From assembly GCA_903957465.1 (NCBI GenBank), contig CAJBPJ010000010.1, positions 1 to 23,765 on the forward strand: DNA of 23,765 nucleotides. The letters run 5' to 3'. The notes beneath the pieces are model-generated. The model saw only the letters and a program-made list of their open reading frames with translations, searched no databases and was not told the origin of the DNA. Below are positions 16,150 to 23,765 of the stretch, piece by piece (within the stretch, counting starts at the first letter, position 1; each line of letters starts with the position of its first letter). This DNA is from an uncultured Opitutia bacterium (GTDB lineage Bacteria > Verrucomicrobiota > Verrucomicrobiia > Opitutales > UBA953). A program made the translations under genes and the position numbers.

Positions 16150-17766
16150 TTAAGAAGGTGTTTGGGTCGATACAGGACTGATTTTAAGGCGTCGTCGCAT
16201 CAGAACCGCTAAAGCGAATAAAGCGATGGAAGGGGGTGTTATCCAGTCGCCATGCCTGACCCAGAAGGTTGGCGTTTCGCGGCGTTGGGTATTGTAACTG
16301 ACAGACGGCAATTCGAACCCGCCTTGAAAGTAAACGGTGCCTTCACGAAGTACGGGCGTGCCGCGTCCGAGCGTATCCATGCTGCCGCTCCAACCGGCAT
16401 TCCCGCAACGCACGACAGGTAGGCGCGTAGCTGCGGCCAGTAGCGAGCTGTGTGCGGCGTGTTGCCATGCGCCGAGTTCTCGGCCGTACCAAGCATCGTT
16501 GGTGAGTACCACAAGCACGTCCGCCCCAGCCAATGCGTGATCACGGGCGAGTTCCGGAAAGACGTCTTCGTAGCATACGAGCGGACCGAGGATGACGGTA
16601 TCTCCTGCGCGCGTTGAAAGGAGTATCGGTGTTGCGCTCATGCCACGCAGGCAGTCACGGGAAATGGGCACAACTTTGCGCAGGGGCAGCCAGTCTGCGA
16701 GTGGCACATATTCGCCAAAAGGCACTAAATGGCGTTTGGCGTAGGGTAGGCCGATGACGCCTTCGGGACCCACTGCAGCAATGGCGTTGGCATACTCTTC
16801 TTTCCGTTCTTCCAGCGCTCCGAGCACAATCGGACAGCCTGTTTCTTGGCTTAAGTCTCTGAGCGTCGCGAGATAGCCAGGATGACGTAGCGGCAAGACG
16901 GCGATGGCTGCTTCCGGCAAAAGAATGAAATCAGGTTTGGTGCGACCCGCATCGCGCGTCAGTTCACGTAACGATTCTAATTGTTCAGAAAGACGTTGCG
17001 AATCCCACTTAGCATTCGGGTCAACGTCGGTTTGCACTGCAGCAACTCGGAGGTCGTGTGTGGTGTCGATTGAATTGATTAGGCTCAGTCGAAATTCGAC
17101 GTGGATGGCGAATGCCAAAGCGACAGGGGCAAAGCCCAGATAGACTTCCGGCGTTAAGCCCGTCAGAATATTTTGAGGCCCTGATACGTCTCTACGCTCG
17201 ACGATTTGTCGGCGGATCCAGCGAGCCACGGCTAGATTTCCAAGGATAACGGCACCTGAAAGGCCAAGCTGACCGGTGACCTCGCAGAGCGAGAGCATCA
17301 CAGGGTTACTGACTTGAGAGGCAGCGAGCGGTAACCAGCCGAAGCCTGTGAGTGCCCAGCCCCGCAGCGCCTCGAGACCAATCCAAAGGCCTGCTAGTCC
17401 CATGATTGCCAACAGGCGGTACGCCCAGTTGCGCCCACCGAGTGTTGGGAAGATCCAGCGCAAGGCTAACAACCATGTAAACAGGTAGAGCGCACAGTAG
17501 CTTGAAACAATGATCCAGCCTAACCAGCCGAGGGGTGGGTAAACGTGACGTAGCCAAATGAGGATTATCGACCAAGTGATGAGTGCTGCGAGACCTGTGG
17601 CACGTCGCCACGTTTTCCAGCTAGGTTCTGTCGCCGACCATAACGCCAAAGGAATCGCCCAAGTGAAACCTGCCCAGGCGAATTGCCCGGGAAGGAAAGC
17701 GGTAAAGAGCAACAGTGACGACGCGGTGGGCGCGAGCCAAGGAAGGTGGCGTCGCCAAGTAGCCAT
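16150..17766 (-). CDS. lnt: Apolipoprotein N-acyltransferase
   Basis: Inner-membrane enzyme that adds the third acyl chain to the N-terminal cysteine of lipoproteins, the last maturation step before LolCDE-mediated export. It has 538 residues from ATG 17764-17766. A GTG just upstream (17767-17769) is possible, but AAGG lies better spaced for the ATG. The N-terminal 230 residues hold about seven membrane helices. The C-terminal nitrilase-type domain shows the E-K-C triad: E285 (FILLPEAAIAV), K344 (LPYAKRHLVPFGEYVPL) and C398 (GPLVCYEDVFPE). The last 20-30 residues form a final membrane helix and basic tail. It follows the secA stop by 6 nt, so it is probably in the same operon, linking secretion and lipoprotein maturation. 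Confidence 0.95.
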   Translation of the reverse strand: MATWRRHLPWLAPTASSLLLFTAFLPGQFAWAGFTWAIPLALWSATEPSWKTWRRATGLAALITWSIILIWLRHVYPPLGWLGWIIVSSYCALYLFTWLLALRWIFPTLGGRNWAYRLLAIMGLAGLWIGLEALRGWALTGFGWLPLAASQVSNPVMLSLCEVTGQLGLSGAVILGNLAVARWIRRQIVERRDVSGPQNILTGLTPEVYLGFAPVALAFAIHVEFRLSLINSIDTTHDLRVAAVQTDVDPNAKWDSQRLSEQLESLRELTRDAGRTKPDFILLPEAAIAVLPLRHPGYLATLRDLSQETGCPIVLGALEERKEEYANAIAAVGPEGVIGLPYAKRHLVPFGEYVPLADWLPLRKVVPISRDCLRGMSATPILLSTRAGDTVILGPLVCYEDVFPELARDHALAGADVLVVLTNDAWYGRELGAWQHAAHSSLLAAATRLPVVRCGNAGWSGSMDTLGRGTPVLREGTVYFQGGFELPSVSYNTQRRETPTFWVRHGDWITPPSIALFALAVLMRRRLKISPVSTQTPS

Positions 17767-17772
17767 CACGCC

Positions 17773-20757
17773 TTATTCAGAAATGATGGTTTCAAGTTGC
17801 CAGCCTTCATCGCGAACAAGGCCTTCGGCTTTTTTCCACTTAAGTTCTTGGGTCTCGCCGTTTTTACGAATGCGCACGAGGGCATTCCGGCCGACTTTGG
17901 GTAAATCACGGCGGTAGGGTACTTGCTTAGGCGCCGGGGCTGTCGCAGGTGCAGGTGCCGCAGCTGTTTCTGGTCCAGAGGCGACGGCATCGCCGCGTGC
18001 TCGGCGCATAGTCTCTTCAAAGGCTTCCATCGACGTTGCCATACGGAACATACCCGCGCAGGCGTCGCCACGCAGGCGGCCCATCATATTTGAGAAGGCT
18101 TTAAATGCTTCGGTCTTATACTCGTTGAGCGGGTCTTTCTGGGCGTAACCTCTCAGGCCGACCGACCGACGTAGGTCTTCCATTTCAGTGAGGTGGTCCT
18201 GCCAATTACGGTCCACTGCGCGAAGGATGACTTGGCGTTCGAGGTTAGCTAGGCCTGCTTTATCTTCGTATTGTTCGCGGGCGACATGAAGTTCGCGCAC
18301 GCGGGCGAGAACTTCATCGGCCGCTTTATTGACGGGCATCTTCATCAGTTCGTCGATTGTGAGACGAATTGGGAAGGTGGTTGTCATCCAGCTGATAAAT
18401 GCCTCTGCCGCTTCACGATACGCTGGCCCACGGGGATCAGGGAATACGGCCGTGATGCGTTCACGAATTTCTTCGGCGACGAGTTCGAGAAGTTCTTCAC
18501 GCGGGCTGGCTTCACGGATGGCACCATTGCGTACGGCGTAAATGACTTCGCGCTGACGGTTTAGAACGTCGTCGTATTGCAGTAAGCGTTTGCGAATGGA
18601 ATAATTCTGACCTTCCACACGTTTTTGTGCAGTGGTGATTGACCAGTTGAGCATGGGGTGCTCCAGGGGGTCGCCTTCTTTGAATGATTTTTCTAAGAGC
18701 GAAGAAATTGTTCCCGCATTGGCGAAGAGACGCATCAAGTCGTCTTCGAGCGATACTAAGAAGCGTGAACGTCCAGGGTCGCCTTGGCGCGAGCAACGTC
18801 CACGTAACTGGCGGTCCACACGGCGGGATTCATGGCGTTCGGTACCTAGGACAAAGAGACCACCGAGATCGCGCACACCTTCGCCTAGTTTAATGTCAGT
18901 ACCGCGGCCTGCCATATTCGTTGCGATAGTCACGGCGCCCTTTTGGCCGGCCATAGTGACAATCTCTGCTTCCAATGCGTGCTGTTTCGCATTGAGAACC
19001 TTGTGGGGAATGCGTGCACCCTCGAGCATGCGACTTAAGGTCTCCGAAGACTCAACCGAGGCTGTACCGACGAGTACGGGTTGTCCGCGGGTGTGAGCTT
19101 CTTGAATGACCTTGATGGCATGAGCGAATTTCTCGCGGCGGGTCTTGAAGACAATGTCGTTTTCGTCGACGCGAATGCAAGGCCGGTGGGTCGGGATGGT
19201 TACAACCGTGAGGTTATAGATGTCATTGAATTCCGCCGCCTCTGTCTCCGCCGTACCTGTCATTCCGGACAGCTTTTGATAAAGTCGGAAGTAATTTTGA
19301 ATAGTGATGGTCGCGTAGGTCTTATTTTCGCGCTCAAGTGGCACGCCTTCTTTGCATTCGACGGCTTGGTGAAGCCCATCACTCCAGCGGCGCCCAGGGA
19401 GAATGCGGCCCGTATGTTCGTCGACAATATGTACCTTGCTGTCTTGTACCACGTAATGCACGTCGCATTCGTAGAGTGTGTAGGCGCGCAGCAACTGACT
19501 GATTGCGTGGATATCCTCACTGATCTGTATGTACGTATTTTCGGCTTCTTGTTTACGTGTTGCCCGCGTGGCTTGGTCGAGGGTGCGGTTTTGATCCAGG
19601 GCGACAAAGAGGGAAGCGAGGTCAGGGAGAACGAATGCATCGGGAGCATTCGGACGAAGGGTGTCACGGCCAAGCTGTGAAAGGTCTGCTTCGTGTTGGC
19701 GTTCGCTGACGGAGAAGTAGAGACGTTCTTTCAGGTGGTACCGACGGTCTTTCTCTAACTCGCTTGCTAAGACACCTTCATGACGTTCCAGCGCTTTACG
19801 CCAGCGGCCATTTTCGAGGATACGGAGTAAGCCGCGATTACGGGGCATGCCGTGTGCTGCTAACCAAATCTTTTCAATGGTATCGGTGCTGGGATCTTTA
19901 CTCGCAGGCACTTTAGCGAGTTCGGCTTCAGCCTCTGCCATCAGACGATCGACAAGTTTCACCTGTAAGTCGACAAGGCGTGCAATGTCCGCTTTGAGAC
20001 GCGGGAAAGCGGGTTCGCGTTCTTCGGCGACGGGCCCTGAAATAATCAGCGGTGTGCGGGCTTCATCGACGAGGATGGAGTCGATTTCGTCGACGATACA
20101 GTAGAAGTGTTCGCGTTGAACTTGTTCTTCAGCGGCGAGTGCCATGCCATTGTCGCGCAGGTAATCAAAGCCGAGTTCTGAAGCTGTTCCGTAAGTGATG
20201 TCGCAGGCATAAGCTGCACGCCGCTCAGTGGGACTCTGTGCGTTTTGAATACAACCAACGGTTAGGCCTAACCATTTGAAGAGGTGTCCCATCCATTCCG
20301 AGTCACGGCGTGCAAGGTAGTCATTGACGGTGACGAGCTGACAGTTGCGACCCGTGAGGGCGTTCAAGTAAAGGGGCAGGGTGGCGACCAGCGTTTTGCC
20401 TTCACCGGTTGCCATCTCCGAAATCTTACCCTGGTGGAGGGCGATTCCGCCGACCAGCTGAACATCAAAATGCACCATATCCCATCTGAGGGTGTGGTCG
20501 CAGACCGTGATTTCGGATCCTTTGAGTCGACGGGCTGCGTTTTTAACCACGGCGAATGCCTCAGGAAGCAGGGAGTCGGTCGTAGCTCCTTTGGCGATAC
20601 GAGCCTTGAACTCGGCTGTTTTGGCCCGGAGCTGGTCGTCGCTCAGGCGCTGATAGTCTTGTTCAAGCACGTTGATCCGGCGAACCAGAGGGGTGCACTG
20701 ACGAAGGAAGCGGCGGTTATGGCTGCCGGCAAAGAGTTTGAAGAATCCGAGGAGCAT
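17773..20757 (-). CDS. secA: Preprotein translocase motor ATPase SecA, enlarged form
   Basis: Motor that pushes unfolded preproteins through SecYEG. It has 994 residues, about 90 more than E. coli SecA. Motifs are Walker A MATGEGKT (115-122), the DEAD-type box DEID (223-226) in IVDEIDSILVDEARTPLIISG, VDEHTGRILPGRRWSDGLHQ (445-464), the cross-linking region LSGMTGTAETEAAEF, and NMAGRGTDIKLG (614-624). The distance from DEID to VDEHTGR is about 220 residues, against roughly 125 in E. coli, so an insertion of about 95 residues lies within 262-410. The protein ends QELKWKKAEGLV...TIISE and lacks the cysteine-rich zinc-binding tail that contacts SecB. It is divergent from trxB and followed by lnt. 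The ATG at 20755-20757 has no Shine-Dalgarno. Confidence 0.97.
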   Translation of the reverse strand: MLLGFFKLFAGSHNRRFLRQCTPLVRRINVLEQDYQRLSDDQLRAKTAEFKARIAKGATTDSLLPEAFAVVKNAARRLKGSEITVCDHTLRWDMVHFDVQLVGGIALHQGKISEMATGEGKTLVATLPLYLNALTGRNCQLVTVNDYLARRDSEWMGHLFKWLGLTVGCIQNAQSPTERRAAYACDITYGTASELGFDYLRDNGMALAAEEQVQREHFYCIVDEIDSILVDEARTPLIISGPVAEEREPAFPRLKADIARLVDLQVKLVDRLMAEAEAELAKVPASKDPSTDTIEKIWLAAHGMPRNRGLLRILENGRWRKALERHEGVLASELEKDRRYHLKERLYFSVSERQHEADLSQLGRDTLRPNAPDAFVLPDLASLFVALDQNRTLDQATRATRKQEAENTYIQISEDIHAISQLLRAYTLYECDVHYVVQDSKVHIVDEHTGRILPGRRWSDGLHQAVECKEGVPLERENKTYATITIQNYFRLYQKLSGMTGTAETEAAEFNDIYNLTVVTIPTHRPCIRVDENDIVFKTRREKFAHAIKVIQEAHTRGQPVLVGTASVESSETLSRMLEGARIPHKVLNAKQHALEAEIVTMAGQKGAVTIATNMAGRGTDIKLGEGVRDLGGLFVLGTERHESRRVDRQLRGRCSRQGDPGRSRFLVSLEDDLMRLFANAGTISSLLEKSFKEGDPLEHPMLNWSITTAQKRVEGQNYSIRKRLLQYDDVLNRQREVIYAVRNGAIREASPREELLELVAEEIRERITAVFPDPRGPAYREAAEAFISWMTTTFPIRLTIDELMKMPVNKAADEVLARVRELHVAREQYEDKAGLANLERQVILRAVDRNWQDHLTEMEDLRRSVGLRGYAQKDPLNEYKTEAFKAFSNMMGRLRGDACAGMFRMATSMEAFEETMRRARGDAVASGPETAAAPAPATAPAPKQVPYRRDLPKVGRNALVRIRKNGETQELKWKKAEGLVRDEGWQLETIISE

Positions 20758-20800
20758 CGAGCGGGTCGGTTGAACAATGAACGGGACGGGGGCGGGATGG

Positions 20801-20840
20801 GCAAGGCGGAAGGGGAGCCATTTTTATTCTCTCGCCTTGC
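20801..20840. repeat. Perfect 8-bp inverted repeat in the secA/trxB divergent promoter region
   Basis: GCAAGGCG (20801-20808) and its exact complement CGCCTTGC (20833-20840) are separated by 24 nt inside the 113-nt gap between the divergent secA and trxB starts. The CCTTGC core recurs at 20853-20858. The position would suit an operator or a leader stem-loop of the trxB transcript. No function can be shown from sequence. Confidence 0.4.
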
Positions 20841-20870
20841 GCTGGGGGCATACCTTGCCACCAATGCGGT

Positions 20871-21797
20871 ATGGCCGAAAACGTCATTATCCTTGGTACG
20901 GGCTGTGCAGGCCTGACCGCCGCTATCTACGCTGCCCGTGCAAACCTAAGTCCCCTTGTGATTGAGGGCGGGCAACCGGGGGGTCAATTGACCACCACGT
21001 CCGAGGTCGAGAACTTCCCTGGTTTCGCCCATGGAGTTGATGGTAATGAGCTGATTAGCAACATGCGCGCCCAGGCCGAACGTTTTGGTGCCCGCTTTGA
21101 ATACGACCTTATCCAGTCGGTTGATCTCAAAGGCACGACGAAGAAACTTCAAGGTGCTGAAAAAACTTACGAAGCCAAAGCTGTCATTCTCGCTACCGGT
21201 GCTTCGCCTCGATTGCTCGGCATTCCCGGCGAGATGAAATACTACGGCGGCAAAGGTGTTACCACCTGTGCTACGTGTGACGGTGCTTTTTATCGCGGTA
21301 TGGAAGTTGTTGTCGTCGGCGGCGGAGACTCTGCCTGCGAAGAAGCACTCTTTTTAACGCGCTTTGCGAGTAAGGTGACACTCGTCCATCGTCGTGATAG
21401 TTTCCGCGCTTCCGAGATTATGGTACGCCGCGTGAAGGATCATGAAAAAATCGAACTCGCTTTGAACTGTTCCCCTGTCGAGGTGATCGGCGGCGAAGAC
21501 GGCAAAGTGAATGGCCTCAAGGTCGAAGAAGCTGGTAAAGGCTTCCGCGTCATTCCGACGAAAGGCGTATTCATTGCCATCGGCCATACCCCCAACACCA
21601 AAGTTTTTGCCGATCAACTCAAAGTAGATACCAACGGCTACTTTGTGGCTCACGATAACACCGTGTCCACCGACCTGCCTGGCGTCTTTGTTGCGGGTGA
21701 TTGTGCGGACCATGTTTACCGTCAAGCCATCACGGCTGCTGGTATGGGCTGCCGCTCAGCCATTGAAGCAGAACGCTGGTTGGCTGATCAGGAATAA
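20871..21797 (+). CDS. trxB: Thioredoxin reductase (NADPH)
   Basis: FAD enzyme that passes electrons from NADPH to thioredoxin. It has 308 residues, the low-molecular-weight TrxB length. The N-terminal FAD motif is GTGCAG (9-14) in VIILGTGCAGLTAAIYAAR; most TrxB have GSGPAG, so a cysteine replaces the proline. The redox-active disulfide is CATC (C133, C136) in GVTTCATCDGAFYRG. The NADPH-binding motif is VVVVGGGDSACEEA, with VHRRDSFRAS following. The C-terminal FAD site is GVFVAGDCADHVYRQAITAAGMG. It is divergent from secA, and 68 nt separate it from the ThuA-like gene. ATG 20871 gives the family N-terminus directly before the FAD motif; no Shine-Dalgarno is seen. Confidence 0.96.
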   Translation: MAENVIILGTGCAGLTAAIYAARANLSPLVIEGGQPGGQLTTTSEVENFPGFAHGVDGNELISNMRAQAERFGARFEYDLIQSVDLKGTTKKLQGAEKTYEAKAVILATGASPRLLGIPGEMKYYGGKGVTTCATCDGAFYRGMEVVVVGGGDSACEEALFLTRFASKVTLVHRRDSFRASEIMVRRVKDHEKIELALNCSPVEVIGGEDGKVNGLKVEEAGKGFRVIPTKGVFIAIGHTPNTKVFADQLKVDTNGYFVAHDNTVSTDLPGVFVAGDCADHVYRQAITAAGMGCRSAIEAERWLADQE

Positions 21798-21865
21798 CCG
21801 ATAGCTGGCTTCCCTTTGGGGAACTTTAGCTCCAGTCTACTGTCACCCGTATACCCCCATTTACC

Positions 21866-22687
21866 ATGCGCAACCTTACCCTCCTCTTAGCTGTAGCGAC
21901 TTCTGTCTTTGCGGCGGAAACCCCAGCGCCGATTCGCGTACTACTCGTGACCGGTGGGTGCTGCCACGATTACGCAGCTCAACATGTCATCATTGAAAAA
22001 GGTTTACTGGAGCGTGCTAACGTCAAGGTCACCCACGCTTACAGTCCTTCCAAAGGTACAGATGTGACTTTCGATATTTTTAATCAACCCAACTGGGGAA
22101 AAGACTTTGATGTGGTCGTTCACGACGAGTGCGCTGCGGATGTGAAAGACAAAGCGTACATCGAAAAAATCCTCGCAGCTCACCGTGGCGGACTCCCTGC
22201 AGTGAATTTGCATTGTGCGATGCACTCTTACCGCTTCGGAAACTATGGTCAGCCTGTCAAAGCCGGTGCCGACAATGCCGCTTGGTTTGAATTCCTCGGT
22301 TTGCAGTCCTCAGGCCACGGTCCACAACTCCCGATTGAGATTACCTATGTCGACACGACATCACCGGCTTCCGTTGGACTTCCTAATTGGACGACAGGCA
22401 ACGAAGAGCTTTACAACAACGTCGCTGTTTTAACCGGTCACGTACTCGCCAAAGGCAAGCAGGTGCAAAAAGGTAAAGACGGTAAGCCTGATAAGGTCAC
22501 GGAAGCGGTTGTTGTTTGGACGAATACCTACGGCCCCAAGAATACTCGTATCTTTAGCACAACCCTGGCCCACAATAATGCCACAGTTCAAGATCCTCGT
22601 TACTTGGATCTCGTCACCCGTGGCGTGCTTTGGACTACTGGCCGCCTCGGCCCAGATGGTAAAGCTGCTCCCGGCTACGGTCGCTGA
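21866..22687 (+). CDS. ThuA-like domain protein, predicted secreted
   Basis: Belongs to the trehalose-utilisation ThuA-like family, a class I glutamine-amidotransferase-like fold often found beside carbohydrate-degradation genes; the reaction is not established. It has 273 residues. The N-terminal MRNLTLLLAVATSVFAAE is a signal peptide (cleavage near 16-17). Family-like stretches are RVLLVTGGCCHDYAAQH, FDVVVHDECAADV, GGLPAVNLHCAMHSYRF, GNEELYNNV, and the C-terminal RIFSTTLAHNNATVQDPRYLDLVTRGVLWTTGR. It lies 68 nt after trxB, possibly read through or from its own promoter. Its stop faces that of the sulfatase across 14 nt, and the last bases form a stem-loop with the sulfatase end. No Shine-Dalgarno is seen. 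Confidence 0.88.
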   Translation: MRNLTLLLAVATSVFAAETPAPIRVLLVTGGCCHDYAAQHVIIEKGLLERANVKVTHAYSPSKGTDVTFDIFNQPNWGKDFDVVVHDECAADVKDKAYIEKILAAHRGGLPAVNLHCAMHSYRFGNYGQPVKAGADNAAWFEFLGLQSSGHGPQLPIEITYVDTTSPASVGLPNWTTGNEELYNNVAVLTGHVLAKGKQVQKGKDGKPDKVTEAVVVWTNTYGPKNTRIFSTTLAHNNATVQDPRYLDLVTRGVLWTTGRLGPDGKAAPGYGR

Positions 22688-22707
22688 GCAAATTTGCCGA
22701 CTTAGCG
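22682..22707. terminator. Putative shared stem-loop at the convergent ThuA/sulfatase gene ends
   Basis: CGCTGAG (22682-22688) can pair with CTTAGCG (22701-22707), 7 bp with one G-U, around a 12-nt loop. The stem contains both stop codons. The 14-nt gap also holds the palindrome GCAAATTTGC (22688-22697). No T-rich tract follows on either strand, so a bidirectional terminator is only a suggestion. Confidence 0.3.
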
Positions 22708-23765
22708 GGTGTCACCATTCCGCTCGCGCTCCGCTTTAAGTTGAGCGGTGAGTGTTTTGCGAACGTCCGCATAGGCGGGGTCATTGTAGACATTGACCAT
22801 CTCGTCGGGGTCTTTGACTAAATCAAAAAGCTCCCATTCTTCAGGTGTAGCAATTTTTGACGCGCCCCGCATGCCGTGTGGTTGTCCTTGGTAGCAGATG
22901 ATTTTGTGAGTGGCTGTTCGGATTCCGTAATTATTCGGCACAGGATGCTCACCTGAATTATGCTCCCAGTAGCGGTAGTACACCGCGGTGCGCCAATCGT
23001 TCGGGATCTCTCGGCGCAAGAGAGGGACGAGCGAGGCGCCGTCAAATTTCTCAGATGCAGATAAGTTTGGGCGAATACCAGCGAGCTCAAGTAGGGTAGG
23101 TGCAAAGTCGATATTCGACGCCAGTGCGCGCGATTCGCTCCCGGCTTGAGTTACGCCCGGTGCACGCACAACCAATGGCATGCGTGTCGAAGGTTCATGC
23201 ATCAAACGTTTATCAAAGAAGCCATGTTCACCGGTAAAGAATCCTTGGTCGGATGAGTAAATGACGATGGTGTCCTCTTCGAGTCCGTTGGCTTTGAGCC
23301 AATCGAGCACCCGCCCCACACTGTCGTCAACCACTTGGGCGGTATTCAGGTAGTCCTTAATGTAGCGCTGGTAGGCCCATTGACGGAGGGCGTCGCCTTG
23401 CAGGCCTTCAGGCTTGGGGGTCTTGAGGTCATTGGTCGTCATATCGCGCCCAATGGTCTGGTGATTACGCATGACGGCATTGCTGCGATTCTTCCAGTCG
23501 TCGAGGAGTGTCTTGGGTTCAGGAATCGTCACGCCTTCAAATCGTCGGGCATAACGTTCAGCAGGAATCCAATTTCTGTGAGGTGCTTTAAAATGTAAGC
23601 AGAGTAAAAAAGGTTTATTGGGGTCGCGCTTCTGTAACCAACCGAGAGCTTTGTCGGTGGAAACTTCGTCAGCATAACCTTTTTCGGTACGACCTTTTTT
23701 CGGCGCATCGGGTGTTAAGTACGTTGGGTTTCGGTACTCACCTTGATTGCGGAAAACTTCCCAGG
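22702..23765 (-). CDS. Sulfatase (alkaline-phosphatase superfamily), N-terminal part beyond window edge
   Basis: Predicted type I sulfatase, hydrolysing sulfate esters, typically from polysaccharides outside the cytoplasm. 353 residues are visible and the frame stays open past the GTG at 23532 to the right edge, so the gene continues beyond the window. The catalytic C/S-x-P-x-R region and signal peptide would lie in the missing part. Visible hallmarks are PFLLCLHFKAPHRNWIPA (substrate and active-site histidine region), VIYSSDQGFFTGEHGFFDKR with the metal-binding aspartate and substrate-site residues, PLVVRAPG, SNIDFAPTLLELAG, FDGASLVPLL, and a C-terminal ELFDLVKDPDEMVNVYNDP. It converges on the ThuA-like gene. 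The specific substrate cannot be told from this portion. Confidence 0.93.
   Translation of the reverse strand, partial: WEVFRNQGEYRNPTYLTPDAPKKGRTEKGYADEVSTDKALGWLQKRDPNKPFLLCLHFKAPHRNWIPAERYARRFEGVTIPEPKTLLDDWKNRSNAVMRNHQTIGRDMTTNDLKTPKPEGLQGDALRQWAYQRYIKDYLNTAQVVDDSVGRVLDWLKANGLEEDTIVIYSSDQGFFTGEHGFFDKRLMHEPSTRMPLVVRAPGVTQAGSESRALASNIDFAPTLLELAGIRPNLSASEKFDGASLVPLLRREIPNDWRTAVYYRYWEHNSGEHPVPNNYGIRTATHKIICYQGQPHGMRGASKIATPEEWELFDLVKDPDEMVNVYNDPAYADVRKTLTAQLKAERERNGDTR

Noticed and set aside
19081..19680. 199-codon plus-strand open frame
   Set aside because: It is fully antisense to secA and has no recognisable motif.
20284..20916. 210-codon plus-strand open frame
   Set aside because: It lies antisense to secA and runs into trxB in another frame; it shows no family features.
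21798..21865. TTCCC/GGGAA hairpin after trxB as a terminator
   Set aside because: Only a 5-bp stem with a weak outer AGCT pairing and no T-tract.

Overview
The window comes from a Gram-negative (diderm) bacterium. It carries complex I membrane subunits, a LolC/LolD-type lipoprotein-export pair, apolipoprotein N-acyltransferase and SecA, plus secreted proteins. A secreted ThuA-like protein beside a formylglycine-type sulfatase, a SecA enlarged by roughly 95 residues, a DUF502 membrane protein and the lack of Shine-Dalgarno sequences at most starts suggest the Planctomycetes-Verrucomicrobia group, most likely an Opitutae-like verrucomicrobium. This taxonomic placement is inference: no rRNA or tRNA gene is present to confirm it.

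Layout. Positions 1-3290 (minus strand) hold nuoJ, nuoK, nuoL and the first 205 codons of nuoM, the proton-pumping arm of complex I. It is cut by the left edge and is not preceded by nuoA-I. Upstream on the same strand, thyA and folA (3375-4702) form the thymidylate/folate pair. Divergently, lysS (4885-6372), a LolC/E-like permease, a LolD-like ATPase and a nitroreductase run on the plus strand to 8965. A tight three-gene minus-strand unit (12561 down to 8979) encodes a DUF502 membrane protein, a short RecO-like protein and a PD-(D/E)XK nuclease fused to an XPD/DinG-type helicase. A secreted SOUL haem-binding protein (plus) converges on pyrD (minus). Next come an unrecognised protein with an acidic tail (plus), then a secreted retropepsin-like aspartyl protease, lnt and secA (all minus). 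trxB and a ThuA-like gene (plus) follow, and the right edge cuts a secreted-type sulfatase (minus).

How it fits together. Most genes are core housekeeping: respiration, dTMP synthesis, lysyl-tRNA charging, pyrimidine synthesis and thioredoxin reduction. SecA, Lnt and LolCD together cover secretion, lipoprotein maturation and lipoprotein release. The most distinctive locus is the nuclease-helicase. It keeps all SF2 helicase motifs and a complete Cas4/RecB-like nuclease motif set, but lacks the four cysteines of the XPD-type iron-sulfur cluster, and it is translationally coupled to a RecO-like gene. The sulfatase/ThuA pair points to sulfated polysaccharide use.

No insertion sequence, phage gene, CRISPR array or RNA gene was recognised. 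No gene-free stretch exceeds 300 bases: the longest gaps are 4703-4884 and 20758-20870. No frameshift was detected in any of the genes listed.
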